From Candidimonas nitroreducens (GTDB lineage Bacteria > Pseudomonadota > Gammaproteobacteria > Burkholderiales > Burkholderiaceae_B): 64,000 nt of DNA. Under the pieces are notes generated by a model. That model ran no database searches. It worked only from the letters and a program-made list of their open reading frames with translations, and was not told where the DNA came from. Every line of letters begins with the position of its first letter. Within the stretch, counting starts at the first letter, position 1. The DNA lies in contig NZ_NJIH01000003.1 of assembly GCF_002209565.1 (NCBI RefSeq), positions 682,001 through 746,000 of the forward strand, in the 5' to 3' direction. Positions 52,527 to 61,257 of this stretch are shown here, piece by piece. Made by a program: the position numbers and the translations under genes.

Positions 52527-52721
52527 GGGGTTTTCTCTGGGTGGTGTGATGAGGGTGGAAACAGAATGCGTGACACACTATAGCGCCGGTCGGGCTGCTT
52601 GGGCCGCGAGGCTTTGTATCGTTGGCCCTGCTTCCCGTTGCCGGATTCGGCGGCGCCGCGCTGTCCGCCAGTGCGGCTCCCTTTCACTTTCAGGCTCTTG
52701 GGGCAAGCAGGCCTCAATGGC

Positions 52722-53651
52722 TCAATAGCGCGTCCGAGGCGGGCTGCCCAGGCTGAACATGCCCAGCCGCGACAGGCGGGTGGACTCTTCCAGTATCAGG
52801 TCTTTCAGCATCGAGACCGAGGGATCCTGGTTACGCCGGATCCGGGTGGCGATCAGCAATTGCCTGTTCAACTGGACACCGGAGATTTCCGATAGCGTGA
52901 TTTTCGACCCTGATTCGAGCGGCTTGAATACGGATATGGGCATCAGCGTCGACCAATGCCCATGCACCACGAGTTCGCGAATGGAATCGACCGAGTCCAT
53001 TTCCACGGGGATGTTCAGAGTGATGCCCAGCGGCGCGAGCTGCGGCTCGACGATGCCGCGGTGCAGGGTGGTCATCAGCAGGGGAATGCGCCGCAGGTCG
53101 GCCGCCTGGATGACGGGCCTGATCTCGCGTGATTTCTGCGTGACCAGCACGAAGGGCTCACCGAGCAGCGGCTGCAGGGTGACCGGCATGCCGGGTGCGT
53201 TGTCGGTCTTGGTGATGACTGCAATGTCGATAATGCCCTTCACCAGCCAGTCGAGCAGGGCCGGAGTGAAGGCCTCGCGTACGGACAGGTGCATGCCGGG
53301 CAGAATGCGCCGGCAGGTGTCGAAGACTCCCGGGACGATGATCCGGGCCAGCGTCGGCGATGCGCCCAGGGCGGCTCGGGACTGCGACGGACTACGCGGG
53401 GCCTCGAGCTGCTTTCTGACCCGATCGGCCTCGGCCAGCATGCGCTGCGCCGCCGTGTAGAGGGTTACGCCCGCAGGGGTGAGGTGCACACCGCGCGAGG
53501 TGCGCAGCAGCAGCTCGACCCCCAGATCCTGCTCGAGCTGGCGGATCTGGCGGGTGATGGCCGGCTGGGCGATAGAGATTGCCGCGGACGCGGCATTCAG
53601 GCTGCCGGCGTCGGCCGCGGCGACGAAGTATCGCAATGCGCGCAGATCCAT
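52722..53651 (-). CDS. LysR-family regulator (Nac/Cbl-like N-terminus)
   Basis: 309-aa regulator with helix-turn-helix LRYFVAAADAGSLNAASAA and AQPAITRQIRQLEQDLGVEL and a co-inducer domain (ASPTLARIIVPGVFDTCR, PLLGEPFVLVTQKS). The N-terminus is like Nac and related proteins. It is divergent from the Ldh2-type dehydrogenase, with two palindromes between them. Target is probably the dehydrogenase-cupin-Bug operon. Confidence 0.9.
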   Translation of the reverse strand: MDLRALRYFVAAADAGSLNAASAAISIAQPAITRQIRQLEQDLGVELLLRTSRGVHLTPAGVTLYTAAQRMLAEADRVRKQLEAPRSPSQSRAALGASPTLARIIVPGVFDTCRRILPGMHLSVREAFTPALLDWLVKGIIDIAVITKTDNAPGMPVTLQPLLGEPFVLVTQKSREIRPVIQAADLRRIPLLMTTLHRGIVEPQLAPLGITLNIPVEMDSVDSIRELVVHGHWSTLMPISVFKPLESGSKITLSEISGVQLNRQLLIATRIRRNQDPSVSMLKDLILEESTRLSRLGMFSLGSPPRTRY

Positions 53652-53711
53652 GGGCTGGCCCGGTGGTGATCCAGATCGATGCGGGGTTGATACGCCAGGA
53701 TTGGCCTTGCT

Positions 53712-53750
53712 ATATCAAATTGATATGGCCGAGCCAATATACAGTATTGG
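53712..53750. promoter_or_regulatory. Two palindromes in the LysR/Ldh2 divergent region
   Basis: ATATCAA-A-TTGATAT (53712-53726) is a perfect 15-bp odd palindrome that satisfies both the T-N11-A LysR box and the ATA-N9-TAT pattern of Nac-type regulators. CCAATA-N5-TATTGG (53734-53750) is a second perfect dyad with its centre 23 bp further toward the dehydrogenase gene. Paired sites about two helical turns apart are usual for LysR recognition and activation sites. Confidence 0.6.
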
Positions 53751-53801
53751 ACACCCCACAACAAGGTTCATACACTGCTTTCGAGTCCCTGTGAATCCGA
53801 C

Positions 53802-54890
53802 ATGACCAGACCAGACAATCAATTCGTGCGGGCAGAGGTGTCCGAATTGGCGCGCTTCATCGGCTGCGCGCTGGAACGCGCGGGCCTGCCCGCGGCGGAC
53901 GCTGCCACGGTCGGCGGCCTGATGGCCGAGGCCGACCTGCAGGGCTCCGACGGCCACGGGGTCATACGCCTGCCCCAGTACGTGAAGCGCATCCGGGCCG
54001 GGGGCATCAATGTCCGCCCCGATATCCGCGTCGCCACCGAACAGGCGGCGATGGCGGTGCTGGACGGCGACAACGGCATGGGCCATCTGGTGGTGACACG
54101 CGCGGTGGAACTGGCGGTGGAAAAGGCCAGGGCCTGCGGCATAGGCTGGGTCAGCGTTCGGGCCAGCAATCATGCCGGCCCGGCATCGCTGTATGTGCGC
54201 AAGGTCATGCAGCACGATATGGTGGGCCTGTATTTCGCGGTGGGCAATGCCAATCACCTCCCGCCGTGGGGCGGGCTGGAAATGCTGCTGTCTACCAATC
54301 CGATCGCCGTGGCCGTGCCGGCCGGCACAGAACCTCCCATCGTGCTGGACATGGCCACCACGGTGGCCGCGTACGGCAAGGTCAAAGCGCTGGCCAAGCG
54401 CGGCGAGACGATGCCCGAAGGCTGGATGATGGATCGCGAGGGCCGGCCCCTGCTGGATCCGGCCAGGGCCGCCGAGGGCTTCCTGCTGCCCATCGGCGGC
54501 TACAAGGGTTACGGCCTGGCGCTGGTGGCGGGGCTGCTCGCGGGCACCCTGGGTGGCGGCGCCATGGGCCGCGACGTGGTCGATTTCAATCAGAATCACG
54601 TCACCCCCACCAATACCGGCCAGGCGATTCTGGCGCTCGACCTCAAGGCGTTCCGCGATCCGGACGTGTTCAAGGCCGACGTCGACCGTTTGATCCGCGA
54701 CATCCGCAACAGCGAGCGCCTGCCGGGCGTGGAGCATATCCGGCTGCCCGGCGAGCAGAGCCATGCGAAGCGAAAACTGTATTCCGAGACGGGGATTCCG
54801 ATCGCGGCCGCCCTGGCGCGCGACCTCGACGACCTGGCCTCGGATCTGGGCATCGAGCCCTTGCAACTGATGAGTCCGGTGCATCCGTGA
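53802..54890 (+). CDS. Malate/L-lactate dehydrogenase family (Ldh2) oxidoreductase
   Basis: NAD(P)-dependent 2-hydroxyacid (or ureidoglycolate/sulfolactate) dehydrogenase of the Ldh2 fold, 362 aa. Signature regions are SDGHGVIRLPQYVKRI, VRASNHAGPASLYV, STNPIAVAVPAG, VLDMATTVAAYGKV and GGYKGYGLALVAGLLAG. ATG 53802 gives the normal length. It heads an operon with a cupin and a Bug receptor, regulated by the divergent LysR protein. Hydroxyacid specificity cannot be told. Confidence 0.9.
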   Translation: MTRPDNQFVRAEVSELARFIGCALERAGLPAADAATVGGLMAEADLQGSDGHGVIRLPQYVKRIRAGGINVRPDIRVATEQAAMAVLDGDNGMGHLVVTRAVELAVEKARACGIGWVSVRASNHAGPASLYVRKVMQHDMVGLYFAVGNANHLPPWGGLEMLLSTNPIAVAVPAGTEPPIVLDMATTVAAYGKVKALAKRGETMPEGWMMDREGRPLLDPARAAEGFLLPIGGYKGYGLALVAGLLAGTLGGGAMGRDVVDFNQNHVTPTNTGQAILALDLKAFRDPDVFKADVDRLIRDIRNSERLPGVEHIRLPGEQSHAKRKLYSETGIPIAAALARDLDDLASDLGIEPLQLMSPVHP

Positions 54891-54962
54891 CGCTGCCGTC
54901 CCGGCCTGTCGCGGGGCGGGTTGCGCATGGATCGTGTATGTCCTTGTACAGGAGTCCGAATC

Positions 54963-55373
54963 ATGAATGAACAGCACACGCCGGCGGTCATGTATCCCGA
55001 CCGGATCAAGAGCCATGACCGCGGGGGCGGAGCCCGCACCACGCCGCTGGTCACACCGGCCGTCGGCGCCAAATCCTTCATCAACGGCATTACCGAATTC
55101 GCCCCGGGCACGGCCATACCTTTCCACAGCCACAATTGCGAGGAAAGCGTGATGCTGCTGGAGGGCGACGCCATCCTGGACATCCAGGGCAAGGAATACC
55201 GGCTCAAGCCCCTGGACACGACCTGGATTCCGCCCAACATTCCTCACCGGTTCCGCAACATGTCGCCGGATCAGGGCATGAAGATCCTGTGGATCTACGC
55301 CTCTCCCAACGCGACGCGCACGCTGCTCGAAACCGGCGAGACGCGGCCGATTACAGCCGAGCATCGCCAGTAG
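54963..55373 (+). CDS. Cupin-domain protein
   Basis: 136-aa single cupin. Metal-ligand motif one is FHSHNCEESVMLLEG (His, His, Glu) and motif two is PPNIPHRFRNMS with the last His. AGGAG lies eight bases before ATG 54963. Between a 2-hydroxyacid dehydrogenase and a Bug receptor it may be an isomerase, decarboxylase or ligand sensor; no specific reaction can be assigned. Confidence 0.85.
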   Translation: MNEQHTPAVMYPDRIKSHDRGGGARTTPLVTPAVGAKSFINGITEFAPGTAIPFHSHNCEESVMLLEGDAILDIQGKEYRLKPLDTTWIPPNIPHRFRNMSPDQGMKILWIYASPNATRTLLETGETRPITAEHRQ

Positions 55374-55463
55374 CCGCAGGCGTCGCTCGTCGGTGCGCGG
55401 GGAATGCGGCGCACCGACGGCCGGCGTCCCGGCGATAAAAAGTAAATCATCGAGGAGACTAAA

Positions 55464-56429
55464 ATGCTGCGAATAGTTTGTGCCCTGTCCTGTGTAGCCG
55501 CGCTTGCCGCGGCAATGCCCGCGCATGCCGCGTATCCGGACAAACCCATACGCATGATCATCCCGCTGGCGGCCGGCAGCTCGGTGGACAACGCCGCGCG
55601 CGTATTGGCCAAGAAAATGGCCGAGAACATGGGCGCGTCGATCGTGATCGAAAACATACCCGGCGCGTCCGGCCAGATCGGCGCCGGCCAGGTCGCGCGT
55701 GCAGCGCCGGACGGCTACACCCTCGGCGGCTTCAACGACAGCATCATGACCATGCTGCCCAACATACAGGCGCGCCTGCCCTGGGACATTCTGAAGGACT
55801 TCGAACCGGTTTCGCTGGTGGCGACGATCGAATGGGGCCTGGTGGCCTCTCCGAAGACTCCCTATCATTCGGCGGCCGATCTCATCAAGGCAGCCAAAGC
55901 CCACCCCGGAGCAATCAATTACGGATCCGGCGGCGTTGGCAGCCCGCAGCACATTGCCATGGAGCTGTTCGATTCCGAAGCCGGAATCAAGATGCGCCAT
56001 GTTCCTTATAAGGGCGCATCGCAGGCGGCGGTCGGCATAGCCGGCAATGAAGTATCGGTGGGGTTCCAGGGGCTGGCCGCCGCCACTGGTCTGGTGGAAG
56101 GGGGCAAGCTGCGGCTGATCGGCGTAACTACGCCCCAGCGCATGCCTCAATTTCCCGACGTGCCCACGGTGTCCGAATCGGGCCTGAAGGGGTTCAAGTT
56201 CAATTCCTGGTTCACCATCGTCGCCCCGGCCGGCACGCCCAAGCCCATCGTCGATCGCCTGAACGCGGAAATCGTGAAGGCCTTGAAGGATCCCGAAGTG
56301 ATCGAGCGCTACAAGCACTATGGCCTGACACCGCGCGGCTCGACGGCGCAAGAACTGGGAACAGATACGCGCACGCAGCTGGCGCGCTACCATAAGCTGA
56401 TCAAAGACGCGGGCATCCAGCCGCGCTAG
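55464..56429 (+). CDS. Bug (TctC-type) periplasmic receptor
   Basis: Receptor of 321 aa, signal peptide ending near MPAHA-A. YPDKPIRMIIPLAAGSSVD, GASGQIGAGQVARAAPDGYT, HVPYKGASQAAVG and TIVAPAGTPKPIV are present. The usual GG after the first strand is replaced by GSS, which may reflect another ligand. GAGGAGAC precedes the ATG. It ends the dehydrogenase-cupin-Bug operon. Confidence 0.88.
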   Translation: MLRIVCALSCVAALAAAMPAHAAYPDKPIRMIIPLAAGSSVDNAARVLAKKMAENMGASIVIENIPGASGQIGAGQVARAAPDGYTLGGFNDSIMTMLPNIQARLPWDILKDFEPVSLVATIEWGLVASPKTPYHSAADLIKAAKAHPGAINYGSGGVGSPQHIAMELFDSEAGIKMRHVPYKGASQAAVGIAGNEVSVGFQGLAAATGLVEGGKLRLIGVTTPQRMPQFPDVPTVSESGLKGFKFNSWFTIVAPAGTPKPIVDRLNAEIVKALKDPEVIERYKHYGLTPRGSTAQELGTDTRTQLARYHKLIKDAGIQPR

Positions 56430-56459
56430 GCAGGCCTTATAGGGGATTCGGTGTTGGGC

Positions 56460-56479
56460 CGGCCGGCCATGGCCGGCCG
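56460..56479. repeat. Perfect 20-bp GC palindrome after the Bug gene
   Basis: CGGCCGGCCA followed by its exact complement TGGCCGGCCG, 30 bp past the Bug stop. It could form a transcript hairpin or cruciform; no T-run follows, so it is only a possible terminator. Confidence 0.35.
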
Positions 56480-56612
56480 TGAAGCAAGGAGGCGGTAAAG
56501 GCCGCCGCGCCGAAGTAGGGCGCGCTGCAGCGGAATAAAATACGAGTTTATCCGCCTGCAGGTGCAAGGCGCCGTTGGCAGCACCGCGCGCCGGCGCAAG
56601 CCTCATTATTCA

Positions 56613-57824
56613 ATGACTCGTTTCCCTTCCCGGCCCAAGGCCGCGGCGCGTTCGCCCGGCCTGGTTCTGTTCGCGCTTGCCATCGGCGCATTCGCCATCG
56701 GCACCACGGAATTCGCCACGATGAGCCTGCTGCCGTATTTCGCGGCGGATCTGCACGTGGATGCGCCGACTGCCGGCCACGTCATCAGCGCCTATGCGCT
56801 GGGCGTGGTGGTCGGCGCGCCGATACTGACGGTGCTGGCCGCGCGCATGGCGCGGCGCACGCTGCTGCTGTGGCTGATGGGCCTGTTTTCCCTGTTCAAC
56901 GGCTTGTGCGCGTTTGCGCCCTCGTATCATTGGCTGCTGTTGCTGCGCTTTCTCAGCGGCCTGCCGCACGGCGCGTACTTCGGCATCGCCGCTCTGGTCG
57001 CGGTGTCGCTGGTGCCGCTGAACAAGCGCAGCCAGGCCGTGGGGCGGATGTTCCTGGGGCTGACGGTCGCCACCATCATCGGCGTGCCGTTCGCCAACTG
57101 GCTCGGGCACGCCGTGGGCTGGCGCTGGGGGTTTGCGCTGGTGGCCCTGGCGGGCGTACTGACAGTGATCCTGGTGGCGCTGCTGGCGCCCCGTGCGCCG
57201 GCCGAGCCGGGCTCCAGCCCTTTGCGCGAGCTGGGCGCGCTGCGCCAGACACAGGTCTGGCTGACGCTGGCCACGGGCGCCATCGGCTTCGGCGGCCTGT
57301 TCGCGGTCTACACCTACCTGGCCGACACGCTGATGCAGGTTACGCATGCCTCGCCACAAACCATACCCATAGTATTGGGGGTCTTCGGCGTGGGCATGAC
57401 CGTCGGCAATATCGTGGTTCCCTGGTTCGCCGATCGCGCGCTAATGCGCACGGCCGCCGGCCTACTGGTCTGGAGCGCGATTGCCACGGCGCTGTTGCCG
57501 CTGACGGCGGGCAATATCTGGGCCGTAAGCGCGAATGTCTTCCTGATCGGCATCGGCGGCGCGCTGGGCACGGTGCTGCAGACCCGGCTGATGGACGTGG
57601 CCCGCGATGCGCAGGGCCTGGCCGCGGCCTTGAATCATTCCGCGTTCAATTTCGCCAATGCGCTGGGGCCGCTGCTGGGCGGCATGGCGATTGCGCACGG
57701 CCTGGGCTGGACGTCCACCGGCCCGGTGGGCAGCTTGCTTGCCCTGGGAGGACTGGCCCTGCTGTTGGCTTCGGTACGGCTGGATCGGTCGCGGCGCGGG
57801 CCGCTGCGCCCGGCGCGCGCATAG
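56613..57824 (+). CDS. MFS transporter, DHA1 family (AraJ/YdhP-like)
   Basis: 403-aa inner-membrane transporter with 12 predicted helices. AIGAFAIGTTEFATMSLLPYFA and HVISAYALGVVVGAPILT are typical of AraJ/YdhP efflux proteins; FLSGLPHGAYFGIAALVA covers helix 4. ATG 56613 is used because conserved sequence starts shortly after. Monocistronic; exports sugars or drugs in relatives. Confidence 0.9.
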   Translation: MTRFPSRPKAAARSPGLVLFALAIGAFAIGTTEFATMSLLPYFAADLHVDAPTAGHVISAYALGVVVGAPILTVLAARMARRTLLLWLMGLFSLFNGLCAFAPSYHWLLLLRFLSGLPHGAYFGIAALVAVSLVPLNKRSQAVGRMFLGLTVATIIGVPFANWLGHAVGWRWGFALVALAGVLTVILVALLAPRAPAEPGSSPLRELGALRQTQVWLTLATGAIGFGGLFAVYTYLADTLMQVTHASPQTIPIVLGVFGVGMTVGNIVVPWFADRALMRTAAGLLVWSAIATALLPLTAGNIWAVSANVFLIGIGGALGTVLQTRLMDVARDAQGLAAALNHSAFNFANALGPLLGGMAIAHGLGWTSTGPVGSLLALGGLALLLASVRLDRSRRGPLRPARA

Positions 57825-57883
57825 GGCGGTAGGCTTGTTTGCTGATCTGGGCTCGGCTCGCCGCGAGCCCCAAGCAGGCTTGG

Positions 57884-57904
57884 AAAAGCCCCTGCGAGAG
57901 GGGC
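57884..57904 (-). terminator. Intrinsic terminator of the parvulin gene
   Basis: On the minus strand GCCCC-TCTCGCA-GGGGC (57904-57888) is followed by TTTT (57887-57884), about 95 bp after the stop of the parvulin gene. A second hairpin on its far side (GGGCTCG/CGAGCCC, 57849-57870) may serve the convergent MFS gene. Confidence 0.65.
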
Positions 57905-57998
57905 CTTCGTCGCCTTCGTGCGTGGTTCGTACGCAGTACGGGCTGCTACGCGGCACCGGCCGGGTGAGGCTTGGCTACCGCGGCCAGTTGCGCCGGGT

Positions 57999-58280
57999 TC
58001 AGTCCTGGCGGCTGGTGACTTCCACCAAGTGGTAGCCGAACTGGGTCTTTACCGGGCCTTGCACCACGCCGACGGGGGCGCTGAACACGACTTCGTCGAA
58101 TTCCCGAACCATCTGGCCGCGGCCGAAGGTGCCGAGGTTGCCGCCGTCGCGGCTGGAGGGGCAGCTGGAATTTTCTTTGGCGACTTGGGCGAAGTCGGCG
58201 CCGTTTTCAATGGCGGTCTTGAGTTCCTGGCACTTGGCTTCGGTATCGACGAGGATATGGCGGGCGGAGGCTTGGGCCAT
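57999..58280 (-). CDS. ppiC: Small parvulin-type peptidyl-prolyl isomerase (PpiC-like)
   Basis: 93-aa cytoplasmic cis-trans prolyl isomerase consisting of one parvulin domain: ARHILVDTEAKCQELK, SSCPSSRDGGNLGTFGRGQM, FDEVVFSAPVGVV and FGYHLVEVTSR. AAGGAG lies five bases before ATG 58280, so longer upstream frames are not needed. Length and lack of signal match E. coli PpiC. A good intrinsic terminator follows. Confidence 0.93.
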   Translation of the reverse strand: MAQASARHILVDTEAKCQELKTAIENGADFAQVAKENSSCPSSRDGGNLGTFGRGQMVREFDEVVFSAPVGVVQGPVKTQFGYHLVEVTSRQD

Positions 58281-58326
58281 GAGGGCTCCTTGTATATAGA
58301 GGGTTGAATCCGACAGCATAACCTGT

Positions 58327-58355
58327 TTGAGCCGCGGCTACGCGCCGCGGCTCAA
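58327..58355 (-). terminator. Strong hairpin at the end of the amidase gene
   Basis: TTGAGCCGCGG (58327-58337) pairs perfectly with CCGCGGCTCAA (58345-58355) around a seven-base loop, and the amidase stop codon is inside the stem. No T-tract follows on the minus strand. It may terminate or protect the transcript end. Confidence 0.45.
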
Positions 58356-59812
58356 CCCAGCGCCGGCGTGTATGGGGGCGGGCGCCGCCTGCCGCCTGCC
58401 AGTTCCCAGTGAGCCGCGTAATTCAGCAGGCTTTGTTCGCCGTAGGCGCGGCCCAGCAGCTCGAGGCCGACGGGCAGGCCCAGGCGCGTGTAGCCCGCCG
58501 GTATGGCGATAGCCGGCAAGCCGGTGCCGGGGCTCAGCTGGCTGTTGGGCCCGCTCATGGGCGTGCCGATCGCAACGGGTGCGGTGCGCAGCACGGGGTA
58601 GGCCAATGCGTCGAGCCGGTGCTGCTGCATGCAGGCAGTGACTGCCGCGCGCAAGGCGTGGCGGGCGGCTTGCGCCGCATCGTAGGCTGGGCTGTCGGGG
58701 GTTTGCGGGAGGTCGCGCAGGCGCAATACGGCGTCGAGTTGTTCATGGTGCCGCTGCTGCCGCAGGATTTCGGCCAGTGATTTCACCGGTGCGTGCGGCT
58801 GGCCGGACAAGTAGGCCGCCAGAGCGAATTTGAATTCGTGGGCAATGACATTGCTGTTGCGCATCATGTCCGCCAGCCCCGCGATGTGCACGTCCACGAT
58901 CCGGGCGCCCAGGTCGCGCATGGCGGCGAGGGCCTGGCGCACGATGTCCGAAATTTCCAGTTCCTCGGGCTGCGCGCCGAACAAGTCGGGCAGCACGCCG
59001 ATGCGTGCGCCGCCAAGAGCATCGGGCTCGAGCTGCGCCAGGTAAGAGGGCGGAATGTGATCCGCCGCGGCCAGCGTTGCCGGGTCGTCGGGATCGGGGC
59101 CCACGGTGGCGTCGAGCATGATTGCGAGGTCGCGAACCGTGCGGGCAAGGGGGCCGCCCACGTCCTGGGACGGGGACAGGGGCATGATCCCGCTACGGCT
59201 GGCCAGGCCCGGCGTGATGCGCAGCCCCACCAGGCTCTGGCACGCGGCGGGAATGCGGATCGAGCCGCAGGTGTCGCTGCCCATGCCGGCGGCGGCGAAG
59301 GAGGCGGCGACGGCGACGGCCGTGCCCCCGCTGGAGCCGCCCGGCACGTGCCCGGGGTCGTATGGGTTGCGGGTGGCGCCTGTCAGCGCCGATATATTGG
59401 TGATGCCGCAGGCCAGCTCATGCATGGTGGTCTTGCCCAGGATGACGGCCCCGGCCTGGCGCAGGCGCCGCACCTGGAAGGCGTCGCGTTCGGGCTGCAG
59501 CCCGGCCAAGGCCGGCGTGCCGCCGCTGGTGGGCATGTCGGCGGTATCGTAATTGTCTTTCAGCAGGATGGGTATGCCGTGCAGCGGCCCGCGCAGGCGG
59601 CCGCTGCGGCGCTCATGGTCGAGCGCTTCGGCCTGCGCCGCGGCGGCCGGGTTCAGCGTGATGATCGAATTGACGGCCGGCCCGTGCTGGTCGTAGGCCG
59701 CGATGCGGCGCAGGTAGGCCTGCACCAGTGCATGCGACGTGCTGCGGCCGGAGGACATTGCGTCCTGCAGTTCGGCGATCGAGCGCTCGAAAACGAAATC
59801 CTCAGGCTGCAT
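58352..59812 (-). CDS. Amidase signature family hydrolase
   Basis: 486-aa amidase with the Ser-cisSer-Lys triad visible: Lys85 in ILLKDNYD, the GGSSGG serines around 160-161, and nucleophile Ser184 in DTCGSIRIPA. The substrate could be an aryl, acyl or peptide amide. ATG 59812 lies inside the end of the D-amino-acid dehydrogenase gene (11-bp overlap), so the two are coupled. The pairing suggests release of an amine or D-amino acid from an amide followed by oxidation. Confidence 0.9.
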   Translation of the reverse strand: MQPEDFVFERSIAELQDAMSSGRSTSHALVQAYLRRIAAYDQHGPAVNSIITLNPAAAAQAEALDHERRSGRLRGPLHGIPILLKDNYDTADMPTSGGTPALAGLQPERDAFQVRRLRQAGAVILGKTTMHELACGITNISALTGATRNPYDPGHVPGGSSGGTAVAVAASFAAAGMGSDTCGSIRIPAACQSLVGLRITPGLASRSGIMPLSPSQDVGGPLARTVRDLAIMLDATVGPDPDDPATLAAADHIPPSYLAQLEPDALGGARIGVLPDLFGAQPEELEISDIVRQALAAMRDLGARIVDVHIAGLADMMRNSNVIAHEFKFALAAYLSGQPHAPVKSLAEILRQQRHHEQLDAVLRLRDLPQTPDSPAYDAAQAARHALRAAVTACMQQHRLDALAYPVLRTAPVAIGTPMSGPNSQLSPGTGLPAIAIPAGYTRLGLPVGLELLGRAYGEQSLLNYAAHWELAGGRRRPPPYTPALG

Positions 59813-61061
59813 TCAGGCGGAAGGGGGTCGGGTCTATGGGCGGGCGCCGGCCCGCCATCTGGGCCGCCAGCAGTGCGGCGCTGCCGCAGGCCAGCGTGAA
59901 GCCGAGTCCGCCCTGGCCAATATTCAACCACAAATTCTTGGCCGCGGGGCTGGCGCCGATGATGGGCTTGCCCGTGGGGGTGGCCGGGCGCAGTCCGGCC
60001 CAGGGCAGGGCCCGGCCCAGATCCAGGTGCGCAAAGGCTTCGCGCACCTGCCGCAGCAGCCCGCCGATGCGGTCGGGGCTGGGGCGCGTGTCTTCATAGC
60101 CCATGTCGACCATGGCGGCGGCCCGCAGCGTGGCGCCGATACGCGCGTAGACAATGCGCCGCTGGTAGTCGGTGACGCTGATGACAGGGGCCGTGTCGCC
60201 GCCGCTTTCCGGCAAAGGGATGCTGAGGCTGTAGCCTTTCAGGGCGTAGATGGGCACGTCGTGGCCGAGCGGGCGCAGCAGTGCGCGGCTGCCCATGCCG
60301 CTGGCGACCACATAAGCATCGGCCTCGATGTCGCCGGCGGCGCTGCGGGCCGCGACGATGCGCCCGCTTTCGCGCCGCAGGCCCAGCACCCGGGTATCGA
60401 GCATGCGCGTCGTGCCGGGGAACTGTTGCAGCCGTTCGAACAGGCCTTGCGTGAACTTGCGGCAATCGCCGGTTTCTTCGTCGGCGGTGTAGATGGCACC
60501 GGCCATGGCGCTGCCCAGGGATCGCAGGGACGGTTCGATCTGCAGGACTTCGGAGGGCGTCAGTACCCTCTGGCTGGAACCGTGCTCCGCCTGGTAGGCG
60601 ACCAGCGCACGCGCCTTGTCCAGCAGGGCGGCGTCGCGGTAGACGATGAGCTTGCCGCTGCGCTGCAGATTGAAGTCCAGAGGTTCGTCGCGCAGCAGCG
60701 TGTGCAGCGTTTCGCGGCTCAGGTAGGAAAGCGTCAGCATTTGCGCCGTGGACGCGCGCGCCACGGACGAGCGGCAGGCGCCCAGGAATGCGGCGATCCA
60801 GCGCCATTGGTGGGGATCCCAGCGCGGCCGGAAGCGCAAAGGGGAGTCTTTTTGCCACAGCCATTTGGGCATGCTGGGAATCACCCCCGGCCCGGCCAGC
60901 GGCGCCACATAGCTATAGCTGAGCTGTCCGCCGTTGGCGAAACTGGTCATGCCGGCCGCCTCGGCGCCCGCCTCCAGCAGCGTGACTCGATGTCCTTCCT
61001 GTGCCAGCAGGTAGGCCGAGGTCACGCCGACCACCCCCGCACCGATCACGCAAACATGCAT
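59802..61061 (-). CDS. D-amino-acid dehydrogenase (DadA-like FAD oxidoreductase)
   Basis: 419-aa FAD-dependent, membrane-associated deaminating dehydrogenase. N-terminal dinucleotide motif VIGAGVVGVTSAYLLAQEGH, then FANGGQLSYSYVAPLAGPGV and C-terminal RPATPTGKPIIG and NIGQGGLGFTLACGSA, as in DadA. The start at ATG 61061 puts the FAD motif at the N-terminus. It is upstream of the amidase and downstream of the LysR gene (196-bp gap). Alternatives in the family include hydroxyproline dehydrogenase. Confidence 0.88.
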   Translation of the reverse strand: MHVCVIGAGVVGVTSAYLLAQEGHRVTLLEAGAEAAGMTSFANGGQLSYSYVAPLAGPGVIPSMPKWLWQKDSPLRFRPRWDPHQWRWIAAFLGACRSSVARASTAQMLTLSYLSRETLHTLLRDEPLDFNLQRSGKLIVYRDAALLDKARALVAYQAEHGSSQRVLTPSEVLQIEPSLRSLGSAMAGAIYTADEETGDCRKFTQGLFERLQQFPGTTRMLDTRVLGLRRESGRIVAARSAAGDIEADAYVVASGMGSRALLRPLGHDVPIYALKGYSLSIPLPESGGDTAPVISVTDYQRRIVYARIGATLRAAAMVDMGYEDTRPSPDRIGGLLRQVREAFAHLDLGRALPWAGLRPATPTGKPIIGASPAAKNLWLNIGQGGLGFTLACGSAALLAAQMAGRRPPIDPTPFRLNAA

Positions 61062-61257
61062 GGCCCGAAATCCGTCCACAAAAGATGGGGGATTCTGGAC
61101 GCGGCGCCGCCGGGGCGTCAATTCCAATGCTGCGGGTTGCCATAACCTTGCGATATGGGTGGGCTCGCGCACGCTTGCGCCTGAGCCTCAGGCAGTGATG
61201 GTGGCGTCGGGTGGCGGGTGGTGGGTGGCACCAGGCCATGCGCGGCCCGTGTTGCGT

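Noticed and set aside
53715-56606. A 963-codon minus-strand open frame
   Set aside because: It is antisense to four well-conserved plus-strand genes (Ldh2, cupin, Bug and the start of MFS) and its product is compositionally typical of GC-rich shadow frames.
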